A DNA stretch of 64,000 bases, taken from the NCBI GenBank assembly GCA_003313425.1, contig NHZP01000087.1, positions 55,950 to 119,949 of the forward strand, given 5' to 3'. The notes beneath the pieces are model-generated. The model made no database searches. It was not told the origin of the DNA and was given only the letters and a program-made list of their open reading frames with translations. The stretch is from Pseudopyrenochaeta lycopersici. Lineage: Eukaryota; Ascomycota; Dothideomycetes; Pleosporales; Pseudopyrenochaetaceae. A program made the position numbers and the translations under genes. Numbering within the stretch: position 1 is the first letter of the stretch; every line of letters begins with the position of its first letter. Positions 25,801-37,539 of this stretch are shown here, one piece after another.

Positions 25801-27820
25801 TTGTCGCGAAAAGACTATAAGCAGATTATAATATTTAGTAGGCACCTTAGTAGCTAGGTTATTATAAGTCTTAGGAGTAAGGGCTTTATTAATATTAGCG
25901 ATTAATACTGCGAATATTTTATAGTCTTACTTCTTAGCTAGGTAAATAAGTAGTTTAGCTCTAATACAGTATATGTCTAGGTTAGGTTAAGATAAGAAGT
26001 TAGGTTCTTCTTCTCTATTAGGTCTTAAAGCAGGAGTCTCTAGGGACTCTTCTACAGGTTCTTTTAGTTAGTAATTTATCTTAAGTAACTAGTAGTTATG
26101 TTAGTATTAGATAGTTAAGTTTAAGTAAGTAGGCCTAAAGTAACTAGTATAGACTAGTACACTAGCTAAGGCTTTAGTCTTTAGTAGGTTCGTATTATAG
26201 TTCTTGCGTAGGCAGCGTTTAGTGCACTATTAAGTGTTAAACTTTAGCTGTTTATACTTATAATCTACGCTAATCTTATACTTATATATCTAAGGTTAGC
26301 TAAGGATTATATTATAATAGCCTATGTTTATAACGTATAGGTACAGGTTCTCTATATAGTTTCTATAGCAGAGGGTTAGGTTAATAGTATAAGAGACTTC
26401 TCTACTATTAAGTATAGTTCTAGTAAATCTAGTTAGGTATATAACGTAAAGTAGTAGTATTAAATTTAGTTTTAGGTTACGCGCGAGATCTCTATAGATA
26501 TAACTAATACTAGTTACTCTAGTATTAATAAGGGCTTTTAAGTTACTCTTTACAGGGCTTTATTAGATTAAGCAGGGTATAGTTATACTATATTTCTATA
26601 AGTCTTAATAGGGCGTAGCCTAGAGTTTAGTAGAGATTTAGTAAGTATATAGTCCTAGAGAGTAACTTATTCTTAGGACGAGGCTTTTCCCTTATAAGAG
26701 TAGGAATAAGCTACTTTACATCTGTAAGATTATCTTAAGCTACTAGTTAAAGTTAAGGATCTGTAACTCTAAGGGCTTTTTAGTAACTACAGATAATAAC
26801 TATTTATATATAGTTAGGGTAAGAGAATAGAGTAGTAATAAGAGATATAATCTTTAGAGTTATATTTAAAACAGCGTCCTTCCTTAATCTATTTTTAATG
26901 CTCTACAGAACTAACAGGTATGTAGTTAGTAACGTTAATCTCTATTTCTATTAGATACTAGCGTTATTTAGGTTAAGACAGTAGGTAACGTAAATTATTA
27001 TTATATAACGTAATTAGGTTTATATAATTATTTAGGGACTAAAGGATTAGTACGCTAACTATAACTCTTCTTAAATTATTAGAGAGAGAGCAGTAGAGTT
27101 AGTTAATCTAGGCTCCTTTATTTAGGTTAGTATTAGCTACTAGCCTTCTAAAATCTGTAAAGTAGGATAGGAAGTTCTTCTTTCCCTATTTTAAGTTATC
27201 TAATTAGCTCTATATAGTAAGTTCTTAGTTTAGATCTCTATAAGTAGCGTTAAAGAATTTAATAAGTTAATCTATAGTTATAATATCTTTATCTATAAGA
27301 GGGTCTACTAGTATAGTAGAGTTACGCTTAAGATAAGAGTATACGTAGATTAGGCAGGCTTCTTTATTTACAAATTAATTAGCGTTTCCTTTTAACTTAT
27401 ATTACAGTTTTATTAGGAAGAGTAGGAGGTCTTTCTTCCTTCTACTAAATATAGGTAGGTTAGGGAGTTATTCTAATTTTAGCCTAATTATAGGGGGTTT
27501 AGAAAGGGAGGTTTAGGTTATAGGTAGAGTAAGAGTTATAGGAGAGGATCTATTACTAGATAATATCTCTTTATTACCTAGTTAGCTCTTAGCTTTAGTT
27601 ATTATAATAGCTAGAGTAGTAGCAGACTTTATCTTAATTACCTTAAGTTCTTAGCGTAGAGTTACTATCTCTTTATAATAGCAGGCTTTCTGCTTAGACA
27701 GAGAGGCCTATAAAGCTTTATTTCTAGCTTTTAATACTCTATTACTAACTCTTAGTTCCTACAGCTATTATAGGATAAGCTAAAATAGATCTATATTTTC
27801 TTAAGAGGCTATAGTAAATA
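22870..27820 (-). pseudogene. gag-pol of chromovirus E, RIP-inactivated
   Basis: Minus-strand blocks: RT with AFYTRYSMFKYLIIPFSLAN, then TTYFNNILIYSKN (about 25260-25290; the FxDD site reads FNN), then LGYVITISRVKIDSRKV and an FLGFANFY-type block. Integrase with VNFITNLPKSKGCTNIIVVV, LDVAQLFIRYV, TIISNYSR and SYYPKTNS (about 23600-23960; the second catalytic Asp reads Asn). Chromodomain with YKYLVK, IGYNKIS, EPTTDLKNN (about 22875-23010). All departures from the family consensus are of the CpA-to-TpA type. A nearly identical inverted copy starts at 60992. Confidence 0.8.
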
Positions 27821-27822
27821 AC

Positions 27823-28053
27823 GTAACATAATATTATAAGAGGCTATAAGTAAGGATTCTAACGCTTAACTAATAGCTTAATTATTATACTACGTATAAT
27901 CTTAGGTGTAATATAAGACGTTGCGTAAAGAAGAGAAGAGAACAGAAACTTAGGTGCAGAAGAATACTTAGGGGCTAGGCCTGTGCTCGAGCTCAGGCCT
28001 CGACAGGGCTAGCCAATTCAGGTGTTGCGGGAACCACAGTGGTTACCGTAACA
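27823..28053 (-). repeat. 5' LTR of element E
   Basis: The plus strand ends CAGTGGTTACCGTAACA. Its central part (27950-28050) keeps CA/TG and is close to 60992-61090 inverted. Confidence 0.78.
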
Positions 28054-31000
28054 GTTAGTAACTTACTTAAATATATCTAACTAGCCTTAATTAACGTAAA
28101 TTACGCGTATTCTTAATTATAGTATTAATTTCTAGAATTATAGATAATATATTGTACCTTAGAAGAGTAGGACTATATTTAAAGACTTCTATAAGGAACT
28201 AGTTAAGTAACTATTATATGTTTAGGAATATATAGTAACTAAGTAGATAATATCTTATAGCTTATATATTAATAAACTCCTTAACTTAGTTAGTGCGGCT
28301 GCTTAAGTATTTAAGAATAACGCAGCTCTTATAGCTAAATTTAGAGGTATATACTAGTTTAATACTTAGTTTCCTATAGTTAAAGATATTAAGGACTATT
28401 AAGCTAAGTAAAGTAATAAGTTATAATTAGCTATAAGCTACCTTAAGAGCTTACATAAGCCTCTTTTTAATTAGGTTATTAGTGTATATATAAATTTAGT
28501 TATATATAGCTATTTAGGCGTTACTAACCTTATAGTCCTTCTATAGTAAGTTAAGATTATAGATCTTACGCTATACCTTAATATAAAACTTATCTTATAA
28601 CTTAAAGATCTAAAAAGGTATTAAGATAAGTTTATAAACGTAACTAATATTAGTAATATAAAAGTAACTTTATAAATAATTCCTAGCTATATAACTTAAT
28701 CATAAGATAATAAGAACTTAAGAGCGTTAGCTACTAAGAATAAGGTTTAAAAAGGTAATATAGACGTTTATACTTATACGCGTAAGAATAATAATAAGTA
28801 CTTATTCTAGAAAAGAGTACTAAAATAGTTTAAGAAGCTTAACTACTTAAGTAAGACGCGCACTAATATAGTTATAAAGGATAACTAATAGCTTATTAAA
28901 TAAAGACTCTAGATATATATATATAGGCTTATTATCCTTTAGATTTATACTATTAAAGTTATAAGATTAAGTAAGTAATTAAGTTAGTTCTCTTATTAAA
29001 GTAGTCTAAGAGTATAGTTACCTATTAAGCTTTAGTAACTTTAAAGTAAGTTATAATTTATAAGAAGCTCTTAATATTTATAGTACGCGTCTATTAATAA
29101 GATTATCTAGTTCTTTTAACTTACTTCTTATCTAGAGGTAGAACTAATCTAATTTAATAATATTAAGGTAACTTTAAGAAAAGATATTATATATCTAGGT
29201 AACTAATTATAATTAATACTATTAGCCTTAGAACTAATTAGCTTAAAGTAAACTTACGCAGCTACTTAATTTAGAGACAGCTAAGTAAGGATACTTAAAG
29301 TACTTAACGTAAACTTAGATATCTTAAAAAGTATTAAAAGATAAGAAAATTCTATTATTCTAGCTTTCGCCTTATATACTTCATATAAGTATAAGAATAA
29401 GAAATCTATTATAGCTAAGATACTTTTATAAATAAAGCTATATAAGAAAGTTAAAATCTAGAAGTAGTTTAAGCTCTTAAAAGAATAGTACTATAAAACT
29501 ATTAACTATAGTTAACTATTAGATAAGTAAAGTAACTATATACTTAATCCTAATTATATCTATTACTTTTACTTTACTTATATTATATCTTATATAGGAG
29601 TATTTTATTATAGTATAAACTACTATTAGATCTAAGAAGTCTTACTTATCTTATACTTTTATAAAGATAAGATTAAAGAATATTAAGCTAACTTAGTTAT
29701 ATAAGTTCTTTTTATAAAGTTATACTAAGGTAGCTGTACTTATAAGAATCTCAAGAGCTACTAATATAAGCTTATTTAAACTATACTTAATATTAACTAA
29801 AAAGTATTTATAAAGATAATAAAGCTTTAACCTTTAATTAATAAATTTAAATAAATAAGGAGTATTATCTATAACGTCTTTAGCTAGATCTAGAAAGATA
29901 AGGAACTAGTTAAAATTATTAAGAAAAGCTTTAAGATATATAACTACTATACTTACTAGATTAGTAGTAAAGGTAACCTTAGTTAGGGACGTATAATATA
30001 TTACTTATTACTATAGTAGCTAGTCTATAGAGATCTTAAATATTACCTAATCTATATAGCTATTTAAAGGGAGCCTTACCTTATCTTATACCTATACTAC
30101 GCTAAATATATAAAACTAGGTAATAAGACTTACTTCTACTACGTTAATTTTAATATTACTTAAGTAGTTTACTCTAGACGCAGGGTAGATATAATTTAAG
30201 GTAGTATCTCTTTTAATAATAAGGATAAATATAACTATACTAAGATATTAGGAGGCTTCTATAATATTATTAATAGTTACTAAGAATAGTATAAGAACTT
30301 AGGTTAAGATAATAGTATAGGGCTAATTAAATTATAGAATAATACTGTATACTTCTTATAGGAACTAAAAGAGAAGTAGCCTAACGTATAATAGATAAAG
30401 CAGCTATATAAATAAGGTAAAGTAAAGATTTTAGATCTACCCCTGCTTTATAGCTTAACTAGACTATCTACTATTAAATAATAAACTATACTACCTTAGT
30501 ACGTAAAAGTTAATAATAATATAGAAACTATAGAGGTTCCTAAGATAAGTAGCTACTAATTAACTATAACTACTTATTAGTATCTTACCAAGGCTCTATA
30601 CACGCCCTCTAGTTACTTAAATAAATATAGAGGTATTAAATAGCCTTTCTTAGGAGCTACGTAACCTATTTATAGTTATCTTATCTTATAAGTAGTAGGT
30701 AGCCTTATTAGGTGGGATAACCCTGTTGTTTAAGACGCTATGTATAATATCTTTAACCTGGATATAAGTACCTACGAAGATATTATAGTAGAAATCTAAG
30801 CTAGCTAAAAAGAAACTAACGTGTCTCACAAGCGAGCGCCGCGCACAAGCGAGCGCCGCACCCTACCAAGTTTGAGCACCTCTACCAGCGTACAACTTAA
30901 CCATAAATTTAAGTAATCTATAGATATTAATATGCAAGCTTAAGTAGCACCTATAGTATCGTTTTTATACGTGCGCGAGTTATGCCTAGTCTCTCTGCAC

Positions 31001-31259
31001 CTTTTACAGCGCGATAGAGCCCGGCTGCTAAGGCCTGATTACTCCCTACTTTAACGCATTTCACGCCTTATCTGTTAATCAGCCTCTTGTTAAGTAGCTA
31101 TATTAACTCTAACTCCCTTTATTAAGACTCCTCCCTTCTAAGTCTACTTTCTTTTGCGCTGCTTTGCTAAGTTACTGCCTAATTAGCCTTCTTAAGGCTA
31201 TTAATCCAACCCTCTATTAGCTTAGCTCTATATGCCCCTACTATAGTCCCCTTTGTAAA

Positions 31260-31938
31260 CTAATTAAGCGCCTTAATAATTAAGGCTGGTGATGAGCTCT
31301 TATGCTGTCGAGCGCGATCGCTAATTAGAGTCGATTGAGCCTCAAACTCACGTGGGTTCCTTGGTGTTTGAGGCTCCCATAGAGCTCCTTGCTCAGCTCC
31401 TAGCTGAGCTCCTAGCTGAGCTCCTAGCTGAGCTCCTTCCTGAGCTCCTAACTGAGCTGCTGGTGATGGCGTACGGAGCTGGACATCTAGCCTTAACAAG
31501 ACAACGCCTGGCTGGAGAGGAACAAGGCCTGCTCCTCCAAATGCTGAGCGTATATTGACTCTGCCTATCGTACGCTCGGGTAAAACGCGTCGTCAGACTG
31601 TCTGTACGCTTAACAAAGTTAGATGGCCAATTTATCCTAACTAGACCTCCACCACGCGTTGATAGCAGCTTATTAGCTATATCACGTATAGCTGCGTACG
31701 TAGGCGGAAATCCACGTTGATCTAGATTAAGTATATAATTGACTATCACCTCCTCTTCTAGCCAGGTAAGCTTCCTTAAGTTAGGCTAGTAATCGCGTTG
31801 AGCAGTAGTCCCAGCGCGTCAGCGAGAGATTGTTCTTTCAGACACGTTAGAGATTGCTGCAGCAGGCTGGTTGCCACTAATTTAATGCGCATGAATAGCT
31901 GAGGTAGCAAGCTGGATACCTGCTTCGTTTGAAGGCAT
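31260..31938 (-). pseudogene. Transposase deletion derivative: CENP-B-type DNA-binding domain without DDE domain
   Basis: A start at 31938 (MPSNEAGIQLATSAIHAH) leads, across a few stops, into an open frame at 31749-31393 with VIVNYILNLDQRGFPPTY, IRDIANKLL and NWPSNFVKRTDSLTTRFTRA. This is the CENP-B/Tc5-type helix-turn-helix of Fot1-like transposases. The frame then enters a 12-bp repeat and a second frame (31499-31260) takes over with QLGAQ repeats and a tail resembling the transposase C-terminus. No catalytic Asp box, no YNFDE-like box and no LQPLD box are present, so roughly 300 codons of the catalytic region are missing. It might still bind the terminal repeats, by analogy only. Confidence 0.72.
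31390..31455. repeat. 12-bp tandem repeat, GAGCTCCTAGCT
   Basis: About five units, the middle three perfect. It lies at the junction between the N- and C-terminal parts of the deleted transposase of P4. Confidence 0.85.
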
Positions 31939-32115
31939 TTGAAGAGCGTGGTGTTGAGCTATTGTACGTTGAGATGAGAGAGGTGCTCAAACTTGGTGGG
32001 GTGCGGCGCTCGCTTGTGCGCGGCGCTCGCTTGTGGGACACGTTATAAGAATAGTAAAATATTACTAAGAGATTATTAAGATATAAAGAGGCTATATATT
32101 AATTAGATAGTAATA

Positions 32116-33130
32116 TTCCTTCTTAGTCCTACTTCTTTAATAAAGGAAAGTACTTAGCTTTGTTATGGGCGAAGAGGCCTAGCTAACGAGTGTGCATTTG
32201 TCCTATACTACAGAAGGAGAAAGATAGAGAAGAGGTTACAGGTATCCTTAGAGGATATATATATATGTTCGTACGAGTAAAGAGGAACGTGCTCCTCTGG
32301 CTGCTAACTTGTACGAGCTGATAAGAAAAGGGGGCAGAGGAGATTAAGGAGTTCTTTCCCTGTGCGATAGTAGCGAAGCCTCTCCTGCTTAAAGGGCGCA
32401 GCCTATTACAAGCTTAAATAAGTAAATAGTATATTTATAATAGAGAAGTTAATAAAAATATATCCTTATTATAACTCCTTAATAAATTAAGCTAAGAGGA
32501 ATAAGCTTAGCCTAGTACGCTTAACTAATAAATAGCGTCTTTAAGCGTTTATCGCCTTTATAGTAGAACCTTATTAGTAGGTTTACTATTAAGCTTATTA
32601 AGTTTACTAGTAAGTATATTACTACTAACTCTTTACCTTACTAGGCTTCTTATTACCTATAATAAGCTTTATAAGGACCTACTACTAATAACTAGGCCTA
32701 CTAGGAAGTTAACTTAGTAGCTAAGAAGAAGTAAAAGAAGTAAGGAGACTTAACGTAGCTAGCAGATTTAAAGCTAAAAAGTTAAGTAAATCTAAGAGAT
32801 AGAAAATAAAGAGTAAGAGATATACGGAGATAAGGTGTAGGTTAAAAGATAGTCTAAGATCTCTTTCTTTTATAGTTATTTATATTCTATCTTAGGTTAA
32901 GTTAACCTTTTTCCTTTATCATTATCTTTTATTTTACCTCTTATAATAGGATGCTAAGCTTTATAGGGTAAAGCTCTTAAGTAGAGGAGGTATATACTAA
33001 TATACTTAGTAACTACGTTACTAAGGGCATCTTAGCTAGGATTAGGTAGGCTTAGCTAGGAAATCTAGGTATAAAGGTAGATAGATAGGACCTCCTTAGG
33101 AGGCATTGAATTAACTAAGTATACGCTGTA
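32116..33130 (+). other. RIPed DNA, unrecognised coding-like stretch
   Basis: CpA-poor. In one + frame former-Gln stops leave long open runs (for example EERAPLAANLYELI near 32290, and KLIKIYPYYNSLI near 32440), which suggests a degraded gene. I recognise no family. It may be the tail of C or another element. Confidence 0.35.
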
Positions 33131-33312
33131 CTGTTAAGTCCTGCTTCACCGAAGTCTCGATCATTCAATTTATTGTTGCCTATCCACCTTTGTCTACCTC
33201 GTTACCCGTCCCCGCACCTCACCATCTCAACCAACACGAGATGCTCTGTTGCTTCCACTGCGCGCAAGGCTACCATCAAAAGAGAGAAGTTGGCTGAGGC
33301 CTCTGTTCCTGC
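33130..33312. other. Unmutated CA/TG-rich patch inside RIPed DNA
   Basis: About 180 bp with normal CA/TG content ('ccgcacctcaccatctcaac'), with sharp edges to RIPed sequence on both sides. No motif or reading frame was recognised. It could be a small late insertion or a single-copy remnant. Confidence 0.5.
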
Positions 33313-34975
33313 ACAATAGTTTTATTTAAGGTAATATAGATCCTTAGATAGCTAAAAGCCGCGCACGACTAAGTTGTAGCGACCCCTTACTAGCTAATTA
33401 CTAGATAGGTTAAGCTAATTATTAACGCAGTAAGGCTATCCCCGCCGCTTAATAGAGCGATACAGGGGTCCTTTTAGAGACGCTAATACTAACAGGTTTT
33501 AAGCCTGCCTGCTCTCCCTATAGAGAGCGTCCTTACACTGCTTACTACGCCTGTTATAACTATTTCCGCGATAAATATAGTATTTATGCTGTCTCTTTAT
33601 TCCTAGGCAGCAGTATTAACTACGATATATAAAGCAATGCTTAGTCTAGAGAGGGAGCTACTTCTTTCTAACTCCTTATAGCTAGAGTAGTTACTAGATT
33701 ACTATACTAAAATAGCTTCCTTTTTTAGTACCTCTTTATTAGACTCTTTTTTTTCTATAAAAATAATTCTATACGTTCTTTAAGCGCCTAAACCTAGGCT
33801 AAAATCTAAGGCTAAACTAATATCTATAACTAAGATAGCAGAGTATAACTATTTAAGAGTTAACTCCTCTAAAGATAATAGGGACTAGTTCTATATTAAT
33901 AATTTCCTAATACTAGATTTAAATAGATTTCGCTCTCTTAACCTAAGAGAACCTAGTCTACTTAGAGCTGTCGACGCTTCTAGTTCTCTAGACTATAGTA
34001 TTACCTACCTACTAATTATTATAAGCTAATAGAAGTTATAGAACTAAACTAATATAGGGGTGCAGACATAGTTAATAGCCTTAGTACTGCTACTCAATTA
34101 GAGAAGCTAGAGTATTACTAGTCTAGCTAGAAATTATTTAACAGAGGAGGGATAGACTACGTTACGAGTATAGTAAAGATAGACTTAACTCTAAATAATT
34201 TATTTGATAGAAGTAGTCTAGGTAAGTATATAAGTAGATTATAATACTAATTTACTAAATTTATAATAAAAAATCCTTTTATTTTAGAGAGTAACGCAGT
34301 AGAAGAGTACTATAGTATAACGTAGGTTAAGCCTAGCAGCGAAGCATCTAACTATTATAAGAAGGGCTACTACGCGACTACTAGCACTAAAGGAGACTAT
34401 ACTAGACAGGGTAGTAATTTTAACGTAGATAATATGCGTGCCCTCTCTATAGAGGGTGTAAAAGGTCTTTACTATAGTAAGTAGTGTTCTAGCACTAGTT
34501 AAGGAGACTATTTTAATATCCTTAGAAGCGCTATTACTAGCAGAGGGCGAACTACTTTTTAACTTTAATGTAATAAGCAGATTACTATTATTACGTAAAT
34601 AAACATAACTCTTATCTATTAGTATAATAATCTCTTTAGTAGAGGTGTTAGATATTATATTAGAACTAGAGCTAGAGGACCCTTATTTAGTAAAGTAGTA
34701 AAGGCTGTCTAAGTAATAAGTAAAGAGCCTTATACTTAATTATATGCCTATACCTAAGCTAACACCTCTACTAACCCTTAGCAGCTTAGATTCTTATTCT
34801 AGAGCTAGTAATAAGGCTAGCTCTAGCCCTCTTAATAATAATAGCCAAAGTTATAGCGCTAGAAGCCTAGTCCTATCTTTAAATAACCTTAATAAAGGTA
34901 AAGCTAGGAAGAGCTATATGGATAGACTTAGTTAGGTTAATAAGGTGTCTAGTAAATCTTTAGTAAAAGCTTCTT
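33313..34975 (+). pseudogene. Unrecognised RIPed coding-like sequence, Ser/Pro/Gln-rich character
   Basis: Long runs without TGA stops, with TAG/TAA at positions that fit former Gln. The one uninterrupted frame, 34744-34935, gives a Ser/Asn/Leu-rich peptide (MPIPKLTPLLTLSSLDSYSR and on) typical of a disordered region. It could be the N-terminal part of a protein or of a second element next to P2. No domain was recognised. Confidence 0.35.
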
Positions 34976-36522
34976 AATATAGTAGATATAAAAATTAGTT
35001 AGTCTAGAAGAGGGGGCGTAGTCTATTATAGACTACTCTTAGATAACTAGGCTAAGGTAAGCTTCCTATAAGAATATCGCGAAACGTAATATTAGCTTAA
35101 CCTTATTAACTATCTAAGTCTAGAATAGATAGCGCGAATTAGTCTTACTCCCTATAAATATTATCTCTAAGAATAGAAGTTAGAGGTAGAACTAACGTAA
35201 ACTATAGATAGGAAGATCTAGAGAAAATTAGCGCGTAGTTTAAGCTAGTTAAAGATACTAAAGCTAAGTACAGCGTTTATAATAATAATATATATAACTT
35301 TAATAAAACTAGCTTCTAGATAGGTATTATTAGCTCTATAAAAGTTATTATAGGCTTAGAAAGACGCGCTAGACCTAAGCTTATTTAGCTAGGCGATTAC
35401 GAGTAGGTTACAGTTATCTAGAGCATCTGCGCTACTAGGTACGCAACCTTACTATTCATCGTCTATAAAGGACGTGTCTATATCTCTATATAGTATAAGG
35501 AGGCAGATATACTATATAATTAGAAGCTCTTAGTCTCTAAGAATAGCTAAATAAATAACGCACTTAGTCTTAAGTAGTTAAAGCACTTTAACGCGTATAT
35601 AAAGGCGCGTTAAGTTAGGGGGTATAGGCTGCTTATCTTAGACAGCTATAAGAGCTATCTTAACTAGGATTTTAAAGACTACTACCTTAAGTATAAGATT
35701 CTTACTATCTGTATACTACCTTACTTATCGCACATCCTCTAGCTACTTAACGTAGTCTGCTTCTTACTATTAAAGCGTAAGTACTTCTAGCGCGTTTAAG
35801 ACTTAGCACGCTAGCGCGTCTTCTATATTAATAAAGAAGGCTTTCTCTCCGCCTTTAAAGACGCGTTTTTTAATATATTTATAGAGGAGAACTATTAAAA
35901 GGCCTTTAAGACATTAGGACTAGTCCCTATAAACGCGTAGGTAGTATTAGATTACCTTAAAGTATAGCTGCGTACTCTACTAAAACTTCTCCTCCTAGAG
36001 ATACTATAGTAGTTAAAAACTTTAAGTAATACTTAAAAGTTTAGATCTTAATCTAAGCTTATACGCGAGTCCTTTACTTAGTTACTTATTATAGCGTAGG
36101 TAGGCTTCTCTTAGCTTATAAAAGGCGCTAAACTTATATTATACTAAAACGCTCTACTTATTACTTATAATTATAAGCTTAAAGAGTAATTAGCAGTAAT
36201 AACTAAGCAGAAATCGCGTAAAAGGAAGTAGATTTAGTAAGGTAGTATATTAGAGTATAGTATAGCGTTAGCGCAGGTAGCTGCTAAAGCGTCTGCAGCG
36301 TCTTAGTAATCTAAGAAGGCTTATAGTAGTAGTAATTAAGAAACAGCTTAACTAGCTCTACAGCGCTGTAGAAATTATAGCAGGACTAGGCATAACGCTC
36401 GAACGTGTAAAAAGGATATAGAAGGATCTTCTAAATCTAATGTAAACACAACGTACGTAAGCTCTTGTTGCAAACAACGTGCTGTCCTGGGGTACGGTAG
36501 GCTCACGTGCGTGCTGACGTAG
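34976..36522 (+). pseudogene. Fot1/Pot2-type pogo transposase P2, RIP-inactivated, C-terminal zinc knuckle
   Basis: The + strand gives, with many TAG/TAA: IYNFNKTSF (YNFDETGF-type box, about 35295), AYIKAR, RLLILDSYKSY (the catalytic Asp is kept here, about 35625), ILPYLSHILQLLNVVCF (LQPLDVxCF box, about 35715), then a long C-terminal tail ending with CRNYSRTRHNARTCKKD (about 36365-36415), a CCHC knuckle with one Cys changed to Tyr. The tail enters an unmutated stretch and stops near 36520. Terminal inverted repeats were not found; the cluster of TCACGTGC motifs just downstream may be part of its end. Mutation is heavy up to about 36.35 kb and then ceases. Confidence 0.72.
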
Positions 36523-36660
36523 GAGCTTACCCTGGAGAGACACGTCTTTTGTGTGCATTCAAGGGCGCGCTCACGTGCGCGCTCACGTGCAAGCTGATGG
36601 GCAAGCTCACGCAGGAGACACCAGAAAGTAGACTCACGTGCGCGATCACGTGCGCGACGC
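36500..36660. promoter_or_regulatory. Cluster of five TCACGTGC (E-box-like) motifs
   Basis: CACGTG palindromes within TCACGTGC occur at about 36503, 36573, 36585, 36634 and 36646 in unmutated GC-rich DNA. CACGTG is the site of fungal bHLH factors. It could also be a subterminal repeat of the neighbouring pogo element P2, since related elements here carry duplicated terminal motifs. The downstream sequence has a TATA-like 'ctttatatagc' at 36734. Function is unproven. Confidence 0.45.
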
Positions 36661-37017
36661 GCTCGCGCACGCGTACCCGCTGCTCACGCTCCTACCGTAT
36701 AATGGCCCTTGTAATAGGCCGTGCTCAGCTCTCCTTTATATAGCTGGCTCTCCTAAAGCCTCCTAGATAAAACAGTAGTCTATCTCATAGATTACCTAGG
36801 TAACTGTTGCCAAGCTCTCCCTTTTTCCTCCACAGCTCTTTATTGAATAGTAATAAAATAGATAATTCGTAACATAAGTTGGTAGTGCTAAGAGATTTTG
36901 GCTTACTTAATGGTGTGGCGCACTCGATGATAGAATACGTTATAATATAATAGCTTAGATATTAGTTATATACCTAATTAATCATAAGCCTAATTAAAGC
37001 CGCACTTGCAATCTTAA
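36661..37017. other. Gene-free spacer
   Basis: Mixed unmutated and AT-rich DNA between the E-box cluster and the 14-bp repeat. It holds a TATA-like stretch near 36734 and no supported gene. Confidence 0.5.
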
Positions 37018-37120
37018 CCGTACTTTACTTTATTGTAAATACTTTATTGTAAATACTTTATTGTAAATACTTTATTGTAAATACTTTATTGTAAATACTT
37101 TATTGTATACTTTATTGTAA
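37018..37120. repeat. 14-bp tandem repeat, ACTTTATTGTAAAT
   Basis: Seven near-perfect units, the last shortened to ACTTTATTGTAT before a final partial unit. AT-rich microsatellite-like array in the spacer downstream of the monooxygenase gene (which is on the minus strand). Confidence 0.92.
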
Positions 37121-37539
37121 AGGATTAAAACTGCCTTCTGTGACTTCGTTTGACTTCGTTCCTCAAGGCTCTTCTTGCAAACCGCGCCTCGCGGGTTGCG
37201 TCTCCTATAATAAGTGCTGGTGCAGCAGCTTTCGCACAGTTGCCCGCGTCTTTAGATAGGGAGGTAACGCTATTTAGAAGAATTACAAGTTGTATTTTTA
37301 AAGGGCAAGTCTCTGTATAGACCCGAACTATCATGTTTTTGCTTTAAACTAGAGTTACGTCTCCCTTAAAAGAATGCTGTCACTAAGAACGGAATATCAG
37401 CAACTGTTCGTAGACTAGGGTAGATTGTTAAAGCAATTTTGTTGTTGCCTGTATCTAGAAGGTCCAGAGAATAGTCTCTTAAATATATAATAGGCGCTAG
37501 CATTTCGAGTTCCGAACCTGTTTCCTGCACTAATTAACT
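37121..37539. other. Spacer 3' of the monooxygenase gene
   Basis: About 420 bp without RIP signature. It would include the 3' untranslated region and terminator of the minus-strand monooxygenase. A short open frame at 37125-37334 has no recognisable feature. Confidence 0.45.

Larger units (their letters stand above)
22515..28053 (-). mobile_element. Ty3/Gypsy chromovirus E, two LTRs
   Basis: LTR-like ends at about 22515-22743 and 27823-28053 are homologous to each other and, inverted, to 60992-61216. Coding is on the minus strand: gag next to the right LTR, then protease, RT (25.1-25.8 kb), integrase (23.5-24.1 kb) and chromodomain (22.87-23.02 kb), with a polypurine tract beside the left LTR. 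RIP stops are frequent throughout. The exact outer 2-4 bp and a target duplication could not be fixed because the ends are mutated. Confidence 0.83.
30819..32043 (-). mobile_element. Non-autonomous pogo/Fot1-type element P4
   Basis: 1,225 bp with TA on both sides. The terminal inverted repeats are about 57 bp: the left starts ACGTGTCTCACAAGCGAGCG and the right is its reverse complement with few changes. CACAAGCGAGCGCCGC occurs twice at each end with a 17-bp period. It is inserted in pseudogene C, is hardly RIPed, and codes only for a truncated transposase. Likely mobilised in trans by a relative. Confidence 0.9.
28054..32115 (+). pseudogene. Stand-alone homologue (C) of the giant element's oxygenase-like third ORF
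   Basis: One + frame can be followed from about 28064 to the P4 insertion at 30819 and probably beyond 32045, with TAG/TAA at former Gln codons. It aligns in order with the third ORF of B: IAKFRGIY (B: ISQYRGIA), FPIVKDIKDYQ (B: YPILKDIDTYK), VLFIKLYQGS (B: VLFSALFQGD), KTYFYYVNFNI (B: RTYFYYVNLNI), VDII.GSISFNNKDK (B: VDII.GSVSFDDKDK), TILP.YVKV and ETIEVPKISSYQ. The HxD-equivalent codons are at 30140-30148 (Tyr, Asn) and the second His-equivalent at 30449 (Tyr), 103 codons apart as in A and B. No RT, LTR or primer tract of the giant element was seen around it, so it may be a host gene or another element's cargo. Confidence 0.65.

Noticed and set aside
36441..36874. Possible LTR (TGTAAACACA...TTCGTAACA, with a TATA-like box and a TTGGTAGTGC stretch after it)
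   Set aside because: Its left part overlaps the C-terminal coding end of the P2 transposase, and no second copy or target duplication is seen.
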